Source: Pseudomonas sp. RIT-PI-r
GTDB taxonomy: Bacteria; Pseudomonadota; Gammaproteobacteria; Pseudomonadales; Pseudomonadaceae
DNA length: 64,000 bases
Assembly (NCBI RefSeq): GCF_001297015.1
Contig: NZ_LIGE01000031.1
Location: 124,001 to 188,000, forward strand
Direction of reading: 5' to 3'
Part shown: positions 38,664 through 48,300 of the stretch, piece by piece
Layout: each line of letters starts with the position of its first letter
Position numbering within the stretch: position 1 is the first letter of the stretch
Notes under the pieces: generated by a model
Databases searched by the model: none
The model's input: only the letters and a program-made list of their open reading frames with translations
What the model was told of the DNA's origin: nothing
Made by a program: the position numbers and the translations under genes

Positions 38664-39884
38664 TCAGGTGCGTAGAACCCGCTGCAACAGGGGCAGGCAC
38701 AACAGGCCACCGATGGCGGCCCACAATCCAAAGAGTTCGAGGCTGGCGCCGCTTCCGAGCGTCGCCATCAACCAGCCGCCAGCGCCCATGACCGCGATCG
38801 AAAGCATGCCGATCATGGCTGACACCAGGCCTTTGCTGTCATCGCTGGCAAACAGGGCGATTCGATACAGCACCGCGTTGCTCATGCCCAGGCCGACCGC
38901 ATACACCGCCAGCGCTGTGACCAGCGCCGGCACGGATTCGTCAGTCAGCATCGAGCCGAGCAGGGCAAGCAACCCCAGGCAGTAAGGCCAGAGCGCCAGG
39001 CGAATCAAGCGCGGTAGTGCGTGGGTTGGCAGCAGTCGATCCAGTAGCAGGTTGCCGACAATGACGGCGGCAAACACCGGTATTTGCCACAGGCCATATT
39101 CCACGGCAGACAGGCCTTTCCATTGCATCAACAGCAGGGGGGCAAGGCCGATCCAGGCAATCAGTGGCAGGCTCATGAAACCCAGCGCAAGGCTTGCGCT
39201 AAGGAAGGTGCGATTGTGCAGCAGCGCTGCGTAGCGTCGTAAGACGTGCCTCAATGACAGCGGCGTTGGCGCCAGGTGCACGCCATCATTGCGCTGCGCG
39301 CCAATGGTTTCCGGCATGCACGACAGCAATAACAGCCAGGCCAATGCGGTGGCAAACCCCAAGCCGAAAAACAGCTGCCGCCAACTCAACCATTCCAGCA
39401 ACAGGCTGCCCAACAAGGGTGCGAGTAGCGGGGACAGCAATGCAACGTTGCCGAGCAACGCCATGAGTCGCACGGCATCGCCCTCGCGAAAAACCTCCTG
39501 CAGTGCCGGATAGCTGACGGCGACGACAAAACCCAGGCCCATGCCCTGGATCAGGCGCAATACGTTGAATGCTTCGATCGAGCGCGTTGCGGTGGCCGCC
39601 GTAATGGCTACACCAAACAGAGCGCAGCCGATCAACAACAAGCGTCGTCGCCCAAAACGATCGGATAACGGCCCGATCAGCCATTGCAGGCAGACTCCGC
39701 CGATCAGGTAAAGATTGAATGCATTCGGTACGTGGCGGGCGTCTGCTTCGAACTCCTGAACCACGCCGAGCATGGCTGGCATGATCATGTCGCTGGCCAT
39801 GTAGGTCAAAAGTTCGAAGAGAGTAATGGCCAGGCAAAATCCAATGATTTTTACCGGACCAAGGACGATGAGTGTTCTCTGCAT
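38664..39884 (-). CDS. MFS transporter, MdfA-like drug:H+ antiporter
   Basis: The 406-residue protein has about 12 hydrophobic segments, motif A WLIGPLSDRFGRRR (near residue 70) and the antiporter-type RLIQGMGLGF further on. Family members export drugs or metabolites across the inner membrane. The start ATG at 39884 has AAAAGG five bases upstream; an ATG 12 codons before has no good site. It is the first gene of the LuxE/LuxC-like operon, 43 bases ahead of the LuxE-like gene, so it may export the pathway product (inference). Confidence 0.88.
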   Translation of the reverse strand: MQRTLIVLGPVKIIGFCLAITLFELLTYMASDMIMPAMLGVVQEFEADARHVPNAFNLYLIGGVCLQWLIGPLSDRFGRRRLLLIGCALFGVAITAATATRSIEAFNVLRLIQGMGLGFVVAVSYPALQEVFREGDAVRLMALLGNVALLSPLLAPLLGSLLLEWLSWRQLFFGLGFATALAWLLLLSCMPETIGAQRNDGVHLAPTPLSLRHVLRRYAALLHNRTFLSASLALGFMSLPLIAWIGLAPLLLMQWKGLSAVEYGLWQIPVFAAVIVGNLLLDRLLPTHALPRLIRLALWPYCLGLLALLGSMLTDESVPALVTALAVYAVGLGMSNAVLYRIALFASDDSKGLVSAMIGMLSIAVMGAGGWLMATLGSGASLELFGLWAAIGGLLCLPLLQRVLRT

Positions 39885-40040
39885 TGCAACCTTTTCTCTT
39901 CTGTCAAAAACCTGTTGCATAGCCTAGGAGTGCTGGGTTTGGTGGCATAACACTTTGCTGCGACAGAAGATTTCAAAAAGTACCTGCTTGTTTCGGCAAT
40001 CCTCCGCGCTCGCTGGCGGCTCCTTGATAGAATCTGAAGC

Positions 40041-40076
40041 AAAAAAAAATGCCCACCAGAAGGCGAGCATTTTTTG
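40041..40076. terminator. Bidirectional rho-independent terminator
   Basis: An A-tract and ATGC stem pair with GCATTTTTT across an inner CC...GG hairpin. It lies downstream of the small lipoprotein gene and upstream of the MFS gene, both on the minus strand, so it most likely ends the lipoprotein transcript and insulates the MFS operon. Confidence 0.8.
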
Positions 40077-40127
40077 CTTTTGAATCAATGGGAGCAGCCA
40101 TCACTCAGCGGGGCGAGCAATCCTGTT

Positions 40128-40265
40128 CTATCGATGGTAGTAGCCAGGACCACCGCCATAATAGCGATGATGGTCAGCGTGCCACCCGCCGTGGGGAAAT
40201 ATGATGCAACCACTCAAGGTCAGCACGGCAAGCAGGGGAATCAGCCAGGCGATTCGACGGAACAT
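40128..40265 (-). CDS. Small lipoprotein, His/Tyr/Gly-rich
   Basis: The 45-residue peptide MFRRIAWLIPLLAVLTLSGC is a signal peptide with lipobox LSGC (Cys20), followed by 25 residues rich in His, Gly and Tyr (HHRYYGGGPGYYHR). It is probably anchored in the membrane after processing. The ATG at 40265 has AGGA eight bases upstream; an ATG five codons earlier is also possible. Function is unknown; the His-rich tail might bind metal. Confidence 0.65.
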   Translation of the reverse strand: MFRRIAWLIPLLAVLTLSGCIIFPHGGWHADHHRYYGGGPGYYHR

Positions 40266-40422
40266 TTCTACAATCCTCATGGTTACGCCGCCATGAAGCC
40301 AAAACTCTTCAGCGGCTGTAACATGAGACTCCGGCAATTGCCGCGCATCCCCGAAACAAGGTATGTGCCTGGCATGCAAGCGGATACGAACCGGATACAT
40401 TCCAACGCTTCAGGAAACTGCA

Positions 40423-40611
40423 ATGACTCAGTCGCAACGCTTGAAATACTCGATTCTGATCGCCCTCATGGTGCTGGCGATCATGCTCGGCCTGTCCTGG
40501 CTGCAAAACGCCGGGACGATCAGTGAGAAAACGTTCCAGTACATCGCCATTGGTGTGGCGGTAATCGTGGTAGTGATCAACGGCGTGATGCGCCGCAAGG
40601 TCAAACCCTGA
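40423..40611 (+). CDS. Small two-segment inner-membrane protein
   Basis: The 62-residue protein has two hydrophobic helices (about 10-26 and 41-55) and a basic C-terminus (MRRKVKP). AGGA lies seven bases before the ATG. It lies between convergently arranged small genes, and I do not recognise its family. It is clearly coding by its ribosome site and hydrophobic pattern. Confidence 0.65.
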   Translation: MTQSQRLKYSILIALMVLAIMLGLSWLQNAGTISEKTFQYIAIGVAVIVVVINGVMRRKVKP

Positions 40612-40629
40612 CGGCGACTGCGCTTTGCA

Positions 40630-41007
40630 TCACTCGTTGTCGAGAATCGCAGCAGCCTGCGGGTGCAGGCTGTAGCTCTTGTCGGCGTTGATGGTGATCA
40701 CGCCTTCGGCGCACAAACGCTTCAATACTTCGCGCACGCTGAGAAACGACAACGGAATGTCCAGGTCGAGCAATTGGCTGTGCACGCCACGTACGCCAAG
40801 GCGACGCTGGCTTTGCGCAGCGCTCAGCAGCGCGTCAATGACCTTCAGACGAATCAGGCTGGTGCGCAGTCCGAAGCTTTTGAGCAGCAGGCGGATTCGC
40901 TCATTGCCGTGACGCTCGATCCTTTGTCCGAAATCGCTGGCGCTGGGGCCCATGGAAGCTCCTTGTGGCGCCTGGCTACCTTCCGTTGGTAGTTGCGAGT
41001 TGTACAT
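40630..41007 (-). CDS. Winged-helix regulator, Fur-like
   Basis: The 125-residue protein has a low-complexity N-terminus and then a winged-helix domain (LLLKSFGLRTSLIRLKVIDALL, SVREVLKRLCAEGVI) similar to the DNA-binding half of Fur-type Fe/Zn regulators. The usual metal-binding His and Cys clusters of Fur are not evident, so it is only the DNA-binding part. AAGGAG lies seven bases before the ATG. It is divergent from pvdQ, with 302 bases between. Confidence 0.7.
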   Translation of the reverse strand: MYNSQLPTEGSQAPQGASMGPSASDFGQRIERHGNERIRLLLKSFGLRTSLIRLKVIDALLSAAQSQRRLGVRGVHSQLLDLDIPLSFLSVREVLKRLCAEGVITINADKSYSLHPQAAAILDNE

Positions 41008-41309
41008 ACGGTGACTCCTTTTCAGGACCTGATCAGGAAAGGGTTTTTTAGTGCTCTCTCTAAACAAGACGTTTCAGCACGGCAAATCATGAAGGGCAAT
41101 ATGTATAAAATTTGTCGCTTATTTGTCGTTTCCCCGTAATCACGGCACCACATTGCTGTCGGCCGGCCTAAATTTTTTTTCGCCGATTCGTTTCCTGAAC
41201 AGCCGCAATGCGCCCAGGCGCGTGCATGAATTTCAGATCGGCTCCGGCGAAACAGGTATTTTCAACGCCATGCCCGGGCCGATCCTTGCCTTATCGATCA
41301 GGAGCGAGC
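41008..41309. other. Divergent promoter region between the Fur-like gene and pvdQ
   Basis: This 302-base region separates divergent genes and contains a TAAAT...CGT pair (41169-41191) that could be a PvdS box, an A/T-rich block at 41100-41120 (TATAAAATTTG) for the Fur-like gene, and the pvdQ ribosome site AGGAG. I see no small gene. Confidence 0.5.
41169..41191 (+). promoter_or_regulatory. Candidate PvdS iron-starvation box for pvdQ
   Basis: CCTAAAT is followed by 15 bases and CGT. The known iron-starvation consensus is TAAAT, 16 or 17 bases, CGT, so this copy is one base short. It lies about 119 bases before the pvdQ GTG, a usual distance. PvdS control is an inference from sequence and the gene's known role. 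Confidence 0.4.
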
Positions 41310-43655
41310 GTGATTATTTCCAGGCAGTTAACCGGGTTGGCCCTTGCTGGCATGTTTCTCGGGCTGAGTCTGTCAGCCCATGCGCTCAGTCCCGCCACGC
41401 AGGCCAGCGCCGATATTCGTCGCACCGCTTTTGGTGTGCCGCACATTCGCGCCGAGAACGAGCGCGGCCTGGGTTTCGGTATTGGCTACGCCTATGCGCA
41501 GGACAACCTGTGCTTGCTGGCCAATGAGATCGTTACAGTGAACGGCCAACGCTCGCGTTATTTCGGCCCGGACCAGTTCACTGTCGAGGAGCGTGAAAAC
41601 CGGGTCAGCGATGTGTTCTTCACCTGGCTGAACACGCCCCAAGCAGTGCAGGCATTCTGGCAGGCACAACCCACCGAGGTGCGCGACCTGATGCAGGGTT
41701 ATGTCGCCGGCTATAACCACTATCTCGCCGAGCGTCGTCAGCAAGGGTTGCCGCAACAATGCCAAGGTGAATGGGTCCGTGATATCGCCACCGAAGACCT
41801 GGTCAAACTGACCCGTCGTCTGCTGGTTGAAGGCGGTGTCGGGCAGTTCGCCGAGGCTCTGGCCGGCGCCACACCGCCGCAATCCAGTGCGCAGGTCGTG
41901 CAGCAATCACACGCCTGGCAACTGGCCGATACGCGTCAACAACGCTTTGCCCTGGATCGCGGCAGCAACGCAGTGGCGGTGGGCAGCGAGCGCTCTTTCA
42001 ATGGCCGAGGGATGTTGCTGGCCAACCCGCATTTCCCTTGGGTCGGTGGTATGCGCTTCTATCAGATGCACCTGACCATTCCTGGCAGACTCGACGTCAT
42101 GGGGGCTGCGTTGCCGGGGTTGCCGATGATCAACATTGGTTTCAATCAACATCTGGCCTGGACCCACACGGTCGACTCTTCCAAGCACTTCACCCTGTAT
42201 CGCCTGCAACTCGATCCGAAGGATTCGACGCGCTATCTGCTGGACGGCAAATCACTGCCGCTGAACAAGCAGACGGTGACCGTGCAGGTCAAACAGGCGG
42301 ATGGCCAGGTCGTGCCAGTGTCGCGTGATATCTACAGCTCGCAGTTCGGGCCGATCGTACAGTGGCCGGGCAAGCTTGACTGGGATCATCAATACGCGTT
42401 CAGCCTGCGCGATGCCAACCTCGAAAATGACCGGGTGCTCAATCAGTGGTATGCGATGAACCGGGCCGCGAATCTCAAGGATCTGCAGGATTCGGTACAC
42501 AAGATTCAAGGCATTCCGTGGGTCAATACACTGGCGGTAGATGACAAGGGCCAGACGCTGTACATGAACCTGTCAGTAGTGCCGAACGTCAGCGCCGACA
42601 AGCTCGCCAAGTGCAGTGATCCGCGTGCCGGCTTGCGGATGATCGTGCTGGATGGTTCTCACAGCGGCTGTGCCTGGGATATCGATCCGCAAGCCGCGCA
42701 GCCGGGCATTTATGCCTCCAGCCAGTTGCCGCAATTGCTGCGAAAAGACTTCGTCCAGCATTCCAACGACTCCGCGTGGCTGGCCAACCCGGTGCAACCG
42801 CTGACAGGTTTCTCGCCGCTGATCAGTCAGGACAGCCAACCGCTGGGCATGCGCTCGCGCTTCGCCCTGAATCGCCTCGCCTCGCTGGAGAAGAAAGGTC
42901 CGTTGGCGGTGCAGGATCTGCAACAGATGGTGATGGACGACAACGTCTATCTGGCGAGCCAGGTATTACCGGACCTGCTGAAATTCTGCGCGAATGACCT
43001 TGGTGCGGACACGAGCAAACTGAAGCCGGTCTGCGCCAGCCTCAAGGCCTGGGACGGCCGCGCGAACCTGGACTCCGGCAGCGGCCTGGTGCATTTCCAG
43101 AACATCATGCAAACCCTGCAGGAATCACCGCAGATCTGGCGTGTCGCGTTCGACCCGAAGGCCGCGCAAAGCACGCCGCGCGGGCTTGCCATCGAACAGC
43201 CTGACGTCAGCAAAGCCGTGCGCGAAGCGATGTTGGCCTCGCTCGAACTGAGCAGCAAAATGGGCATCAAGCCTGATACCCGCTGGGGCGATATCCAAGT
43301 GGTCAGCAGTGGCGGTCAGCAAACCGCGATTCATGGCGGGCCAGGTACTCTCGGCATCTACAACGCCATTCAGAGTGTCCCGCGTGAAGACGGCAAACTC
43401 GAAGTGGTCAGCGGTACCAGCTATCTGCAAGTGGTGACCTTTGATGACAAAGGGCCGCACGCTCAGGGGCTGCTGGCCTTCTCGCTGTCCAGCGATCCGG
43501 CGTCGAAATACTCGCGTGACCAGACCGAAGCGTTTTCGAAGAAACAATGGAGCGTCTTGCCCTTCACTCAACAACAGATCGAAGCCGATCCGCAGTATCA
43601 GGTACAGACCATCAGCGAGGCGGCAGATAAAGCGGCGAAGGTGGCTGCGCAGTAA
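41310..43655 (+). CDS. pvdQ: Acyl-homoserine-lactone acylase / pyoverdine maturation acylase PvdQ
   Basis: The 781-residue precursor is an Ntn-hydrolase of the penicillin acylase family. A signal peptide (1 to about 25, SAHA-L) exports it to the periplasm; an alpha chain, spacer and beta chain follow. The beta chain should begin at S219 in RGSNAVAVGSERS, matching the N-terminal Ser of PvdQ. PvdQ removes the acyl chain of the pyoverdine precursor and also cleaves long-chain acyl-homoserine lactones. The start is GTG, with AGGAG five to six bases upstream. A terminator follows the stop. No pyoverdine NRPS gene is in view, so it is either at the edge of a pyoverdine region or displaced. Confidence 0.9.
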   Translation: MIISRQLTGLALAGMFLGLSLSAHALSPATQASADIRRTAFGVPHIRAENERGLGFGIGYAYAQDNLCLLANEIVTVNGQRSRYFGPDQFTVEERENRVSDVFFTWLNTPQAVQAFWQAQPTEVRDLMQGYVAGYNHYLAERRQQGLPQQCQGEWVRDIATEDLVKLTRRLLVEGGVGQFAEALAGATPPQSSAQVVQQSHAWQLADTRQQRFALDRGSNAVAVGSERSFNGRGMLLANPHFPWVGGMRFYQMHLTIPGRLDVMGAALPGLPMINIGFNQHLAWTHTVDSSKHFTLYRLQLDPKDSTRYLLDGKSLPLNKQTVTVQVKQADGQVVPVSRDIYSSQFGPIVQWPGKLDWDHQYAFSLRDANLENDRVLNQWYAMNRAANLKDLQDSVHKIQGIPWVNTLAVDDKGQTLYMNLSVVPNVSADKLAKCSDPRAGLRMIVLDGSHSGCAWDIDPQAAQPGIYASSQLPQLLRKDFVQHSNDSAWLANPVQPLTGFSPLISQDSQPLGMRSRFALNRLASLEKKGPLAVQDLQQMVMDDNVYLASQVLPDLLKFCANDLGADTSKLKPVCASLKAWDGRANLDSGSGLVHFQNIMQTLQESPQIWRVAFDPKAAQSTPRGLAIEQPDVSKAVREAMLASLELSSKMGIKPDTRWGDIQVVSSGGQQTAIHGGPGTLGIYNAIQSVPREDGKLEVVSGTSYLQVVTFDDKGPHAQGLLAFSLSSDPASKYSRDQTEAFSKKQWSVLPFTQQQIEADPQYQVQTISEAADKAAKVAAQ

Positions 43656-43678
43656 GCCTCTGCACCGGTATGAGAAAG

Positions 43679-43714
43679 CCGCCGTCCTCTGATTGAGGGC
43701 GGCGGTTTTTTTTA
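43679..43714 (+). terminator. Rho-independent terminator after pvdQ
   Basis: CCGCCGTCCTC pairs with GAGGGCGGCGG around TGATT and is followed by eight T. It lies 23 bases after the pvdQ stop. Confidence 0.92.
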
Positions 43715-43832
43715 CTGACAATTGTCTGTGGCGCCGGACCTGGTCGGCATGCAGTGCTCTGTTTTAGGGCTGTGCAGCAGCCGGAACATTCCAGGTGGCG
43801 AAGGATTTGAAGGGCTGAACCGAGATTTGCAT

Positions 43833-43878
43833 GGGGCTGCTGCGCAACCCATCGGGGATAAATCCCCACGCCACAGGT
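43833..43878. repeat. Solo degenerate REP-like unit
   Basis: GGGCTGCTGCGCA...CATCGGGGATAAATCCCC...CGCCACAGG resembles one arm of the repeat at 63813 and carries a short GGGGAT/ATCCCC hairpin. It is next to the fecR-like gene's 3' end. Confidence 0.6.
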
Positions 43879-43882
43879 GCTG

Positions 43883-44884
43883 TCAGGGCTTCGCTGGATG
43901 CTTGGGAATCGAGTTGATTACCGGATTGCCTTCAGCATTGCGGGTCAGGTAGACCGGCAACACTTTGGGCAGGGAGTTGACGAGGCCGTTGATCTCTTTG
44001 ATGTTGTAAACGCCGCCCACGCGGATCGCGCCGGTGCTGGTGTCGGCGAGCATCAGCGGGTTGTTCAGATAGCGGTTGATCAGGGGGAGCGCTTCGTTCA
44101 GTGCGAGGTTGTCGAGGACCAGTTTACCGTTGCGCCAGGCCATTGAGTTGTCATTGGCGTAGGTCTGGCTGATTTGCGGCGTGTAGTCGCCATGCCTGTA
44201 CTGCGCCCGCATCGACGGGCCGAGACGCAGGCCATCGCCGTGCAATGCCGTGTTGCTGGTGACCAGCACCGAGCCTTCGACCAGATTGACGCGTACCAGA
44301 TCTTCGTACATCCACACGTTGAAGCGAGTGCCGGTGACGCGGATTCGACCTTCGGCAGCCTTGACGATGAAGGGGTGCGTGACGTCGTGACTGACGTTGA
44401 AAAACGCTTCGCCCTTTTTCAGGGTGACCTGGCGCTCGTCCTTGTAGTTGCTGTAGGTCAGCTCAGTATTCAGGTTCAGTTCGACCTGACTGCCATCGTT
44501 CAAAGTGACCTGGCGGACATTGTCCCTGGCTTCGAAATGCTGATAGCTGTTGGGCAGCCAGCCCATGTTCCATCCGGTGTAGGCGGCCAGCGGCAGGCCC
44601 AGCGCGAATACGCAGGCGGCGACGGCGTATGGATGCCAGGCCGGGGCCGGTTTTATGGCCGGCAGCGTTTCGACGGGTTCCGGACGCGGCAGATGCTCGG
44701 CGACGTCCCAGATTTCCAGCATGGCTTCATATTCGAAGGCATGGAGCGGATGCGCATCGCGCCACTGCTCGAATGCCAAACGCTCCTCGGCGGAGCAGTC
44801 GACTGCGTGCAGACGCATGCACCAATGCGCGGCGGCATCGGTGATCGCATCGTATTCGGCTTCCGAGAGGGTGTCTTCGGTCAT
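43883..44884 (-). CDS. FecR-family anti-sigma/sensor protein
   Basis: The 333-residue protein has an N-terminal DUF4880 region (about 8-60, cytosolic), one membrane segment (about 86-105), a FecR domain (about 115-205, DNVRQVTLNDGSQVELNLNTEL) and a DUF4974-like C-terminal domain. Such proteins link a TonB-dependent receptor to an ECF sigma factor. AGGA lies seven bases before the ATG. The usual sigma-factor gene is absent: the next gene upstream is a divergent PepSY gene. Its partner must be elsewhere. Convergent to pvdQ. Confidence 0.9.
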   Translation of the reverse strand: MTEDTLSEAEYDAITDAAAHWCMRLHAVDCSAEERLAFEQWRDAHPLHAFEYEAMLEIWDVAEHLPRPEPVETLPAIKPAPAWHPYAVAACVFALGLPLAAYTGWNMGWLPNSYQHFEARDNVRQVTLNDGSQVELNLNTELTYSNYKDERQVTLKKGEAFFNVSHDVTHPFIVKAAEGRIRVTGTRFNVWMYEDLVRVNLVEGSVLVTSNTALHGDGLRLGPSMRAQYRHGDYTPQISQTYANDNSMAWRNGKLVLDNLALNEALPLINRYLNNPLMLADTSTGAIRVGGVYNIKEINGLVNSLPKVLPVYLTRNAEGNPVINSIPKHPAKP

Positions 44885-45036
44885 TGACTCATCCTGGTTT
44901 GCTGCATTCTAACCTTGCGAACCGTTGGTCGAGAACAACCGTCATGGCAATTACCCATCAATTTGGAACTTATTTTCCTCGCCGACACCCAAAAACAGGA
45001 CGTCTGAGGAACATCATCCATAAATGGAGTGAAAAA

Positions 45037-45306
45037 ATGATCAAAAGAACCTTCGCAGCTTTCGTGGCCACTGCCGCCTTGTTGAGTGCCGGCGCGGCCA
45101 TGGCCGACCGACCGGGTGCGGGATGGATCACCATCGAGAAGGCTATCGAGATTATCAAGACCAAGGCCGGTTACGTCGAAGTGTATGAGATAGAAGCCGA
45201 CAACAACGGTTACTGGAAAGGCGAGGGGCGCAAAGCCGATGGCGTGGTCTACGAGTTCCGCATCGACGGTGCCTCGGGCAATGTGTTGCGCGATCAGAAA
45301 GACTGA
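45037..45306 (+). CDS. PepSY-domain periplasmic protein
   Basis: The 89-residue protein has a signal peptide (1 to about 23, AMA-D) and one PepSY domain (IEKAIEIIKTKAGY...YEFRIDGASGNVL). PepSY domains are thought to inhibit or assist peptidases or bind metals. GGAG lies seven to eight bases before the ATG; a longer in-frame reading is unlikely. A strong terminator follows. It is divergent from the FecR-like gene and its transcript may be independent. Confidence 0.88.
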   Translation: MIKRTFAAFVATAALLSAGAAMADRPGAGWITIEKAIEIIKTKAGYVEVYEIEADNNGYWKGEGRKADGVVYEFRIDGASGNVLRDQKD

Positions 45307-45326
45307 TATCACCGCGTAATAAAGCG

Positions 45327-45357
45327 ATGCGCAGGCACCCTTGCCTGCGCATTTTTT
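45327..45357 (+). terminator. Rho-independent terminator after the PepSY gene
   Basis: ATGCGCAGGCA pairs with TGCCTGCGCAT around a short loop and is followed by TTTTT. It also sits against the 3' end of the large toxin-like gene. Confidence 0.9.
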
Positions 45358-45362
45358 GTCTG

Positions 45363-48300
45363 TCAGCTCAGCGCTTCATTCGGGCTGGTAACCGGGTCAA
45401 GTTGCCGACCCATTTCGCAGATCAGAAAAGCGATCGAATCGGCGTTGCGCAAAATTGTGTCGATGCGCGGGTGTGGATTGGATCTGCTCAGAAATGCCGT
45501 TCGCGCATCCTCGACGGTTGGGCTCTGCGTGACTTTGAGAATTTCCTTGGCGACATGCTCGATACCTGGAATCTCATCGAAGCTGATCCACTCCTGCAGT
45601 TCATTGCTCCAGCGTGCAAACAGCTCCTCGCGCGGTGTTTCGAGTGACAGGGCTTCGCGCTGGAATCGCGTCTGGTTTTCTTTCATCGCCGCGCCGTAAC
45701 CGGTAATGGTGGCAATCAGGTCACTGAACGGCCGCCGGGCTTCGAGGGACGCGATGTCCACTGCCTTGTTGGCCTGATGGGCGAATTCATGGATCAGCGT
45801 GGATGCCTGGGCATGCCCCTCGACGTTGAACGGCTGGGTGAGGCCGACCTTGTACCAGTCGAGTTCCTGGTTGAAGAACTTTTCGGTGAAATGCACCATT
45901 TTCCGCGAGTCGTCATCAAGCACGAAGGCGATCAGCCCGCTGTTGCTGTATTTGTTCGAGCCGACGACGAAGCGGTCGGTGTTCATCAGGTCTTCGGTAG
46001 GGTCGACCAGGGCATTGCAGATCGGCACGATGGTCTTTTTGATCTTGGCGAGAATGTCGGCATCGATGCGTTGCACGCCGAAGAACGATTTGAGGAACGT
46101 GTCCAGTCGCGTCCCGGGGGCGTGGTTTTTCAGTTGTGCCATGTTGTGCAGGCTGTTGAGCGCATAGTACCGGGCCATGTCGACGGCCTGGGTCAACATC
46201 CGTGCCTTTTCCGGGTGCCTTGCGCGAATCTCGGCCATGCCCTGAGCCTGGATGTTCAACCAGACCCGGGCTTCTCGCTCGTTGGCGTGGCGGTTGTACA
46301 TTTTGGACAAGGCTTTGCCGAAATGCACGGTGTGCCGGTCGGTATCGATAATCAGCTGTCGGGATGCCGTGTGTTGCAATACCGGGCCTGCCTGTTCGGC
46401 TCCCTTGATCTGCCAGACCGCTCCAGGCTTCTCCACTGGATAGACCTTGCCGGCGATCGGCGCATAGAGGGTTTTCGTCGGCAGATCCTCATAGGTGCCA
46501 TCCGCCACTTTATGCGTCAGGTCTTTCAACGCAACCGTGGGTGTTTCGAACGTTTGCAGATTAGTGCGAGACGCCGCAGTGGGGCGAATCTCCTGCCATT
46601 TAGGCGCGCTGGGGGTTGTTGCGACGGGCTCCTGCTGAATCGATGCTTCTTTTGTAATCAATGTCGATTCCAGTGACAGCCGACCGAGAGAGATCATTTC
46701 CGCAGCGCCGGCAATGAACGTTTCCAGTGCGCGCTTCCAGTGATGATCCTGTAGCGCCTCGGCGGAGTTCATGGCGTCCTTGAAGGCTTGCCAGAGAAAC
46801 TGCACATAGGCGAGTTTGCCCGGCAGCAGTCCGCGAACGAGTTTGATGCCGGAGCTGAAGAGGTTTTTCGCCACTTCCCAGTCCTCTTGTGCCGACGGCA
46901 ACGAATGACTGCTCAGCAAGCGTGGCAACAACGCAAGGTTGTCACTGAACAGTTGCATCAGCGCATTGCCGTCGACAGCTTTTGACGCCAGGGTGATTTC
47001 GCTGGTTTGCCCGATACTGTCCTTGAACAGCGCGCCGAATATCGATTGTTCGCTGGCGGGCAACCGTCGCAGCAGCAAGTTCTGTAGTGCCCCCGGAATG
47101 TTGAGGGCGGAGATGACAGCAGCTTCATCGGCAAATTCGCTGAACGCTTGTTCACCGTGGTACGGCGTATACAACACTTGTGGCCCGGGTTTGCCGGATG
47201 CGGGGCCGATCAGGTACATGCCAAGAGCGGTGACGGCTTTTGCTCCGGCGGTTTTGATCAGCGCCAGTGGACGCAACAGCGCATCGGCCCCCGGCACCCT
47301 TGCGCGCGCGGTGGCATCCGGCATGTCGAGTACCTGAGTGATCAGGTCGAAGGCCATAGCGCTCAACCGCTGTTGCAGTTTCAATTGATGAGCGTGTTGC
47401 AGCAGTTGCCAGGGCAACTGACGGACATAGCGCTGTTGGCGCGCTTGTGCATCGCTATTTTTGGCTGAGAGTGCGCTGGTAAGCTTGTTGGCGAACGTCG
47501 AGCCGATATCCAGCGATAGCAGCAGACTGCGGATTGCTTGCTGGTCGATATTCTTCGGCAGCACGGCGTTCGTACCCGACGTCACCTTGAAGCTGGTTTG
47601 CTGAGCGGTGTGGCTATGATTCAGGGCGAAATCGGTGAGGCTCATGGCAGGGCCGGCCAAGGCCAGCACCGGGGTGATCGCGATTTGCCGGGGATCAAGG
47701 TCCGGTGCCTGGAAACGGCTGGACAACAATGACTGCAGGGTTTGCTGAACATAGTCATGCAGGGTCGGCAGCCCGTGCAGATAGTCTTTGTCATCAGTGA
47801 CGCTGTTGCACCACTGCTCAAGTATTTCGAGGTGCAGTTGCTGATCGCCAAGTGCGGCCATGCCCAGCCATACCGGCAGCGACTGTTGCCTGCCGAGGGC
47901 TTTGGCCAATGCGCTGGCGTGATGCAGATTGCTGTCGATCACTTGCAGGCTCAGGGTCTTGAGTGCTTGATCTTCTACCGATTTCTGCAGTTTCAGGTCA
48001 CGTAGCCATTTACCTCGCTGGAGAAAGTGTTCGATCGTCGATTGCATGCGGTCATGCAGCACGTTTTCGCTGATCAAATGGAAGTCAGCGAAACGGAAAT
48101 TCTGGTGAAAACCTTGGCTGAGTGGTGAGAGATTCTCCAGCAATAGCAGACGTTTTTCCGGGCTGAGCAGGCGCTGGTTCAAGGCTTGCCGCGCTGTATC
48201 AATCGAGCCGAAGACTTCGAGGCCCAGCGCCGGGGTCCACAATATAGCGTGCCCAGAATGCTGATTATCGAGGCCACCGCGCTCGGTCAGCAGGAGACAG

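Noticed and set aside
32807..39884. Bioluminescence (lux) operon
   Set aside because: LuxC-like and LuxE-like proteins are present, but luxA, luxB, luxD and luxG are not. The partners are PaaK-like enzymes, a GNAT protein and an exporter.
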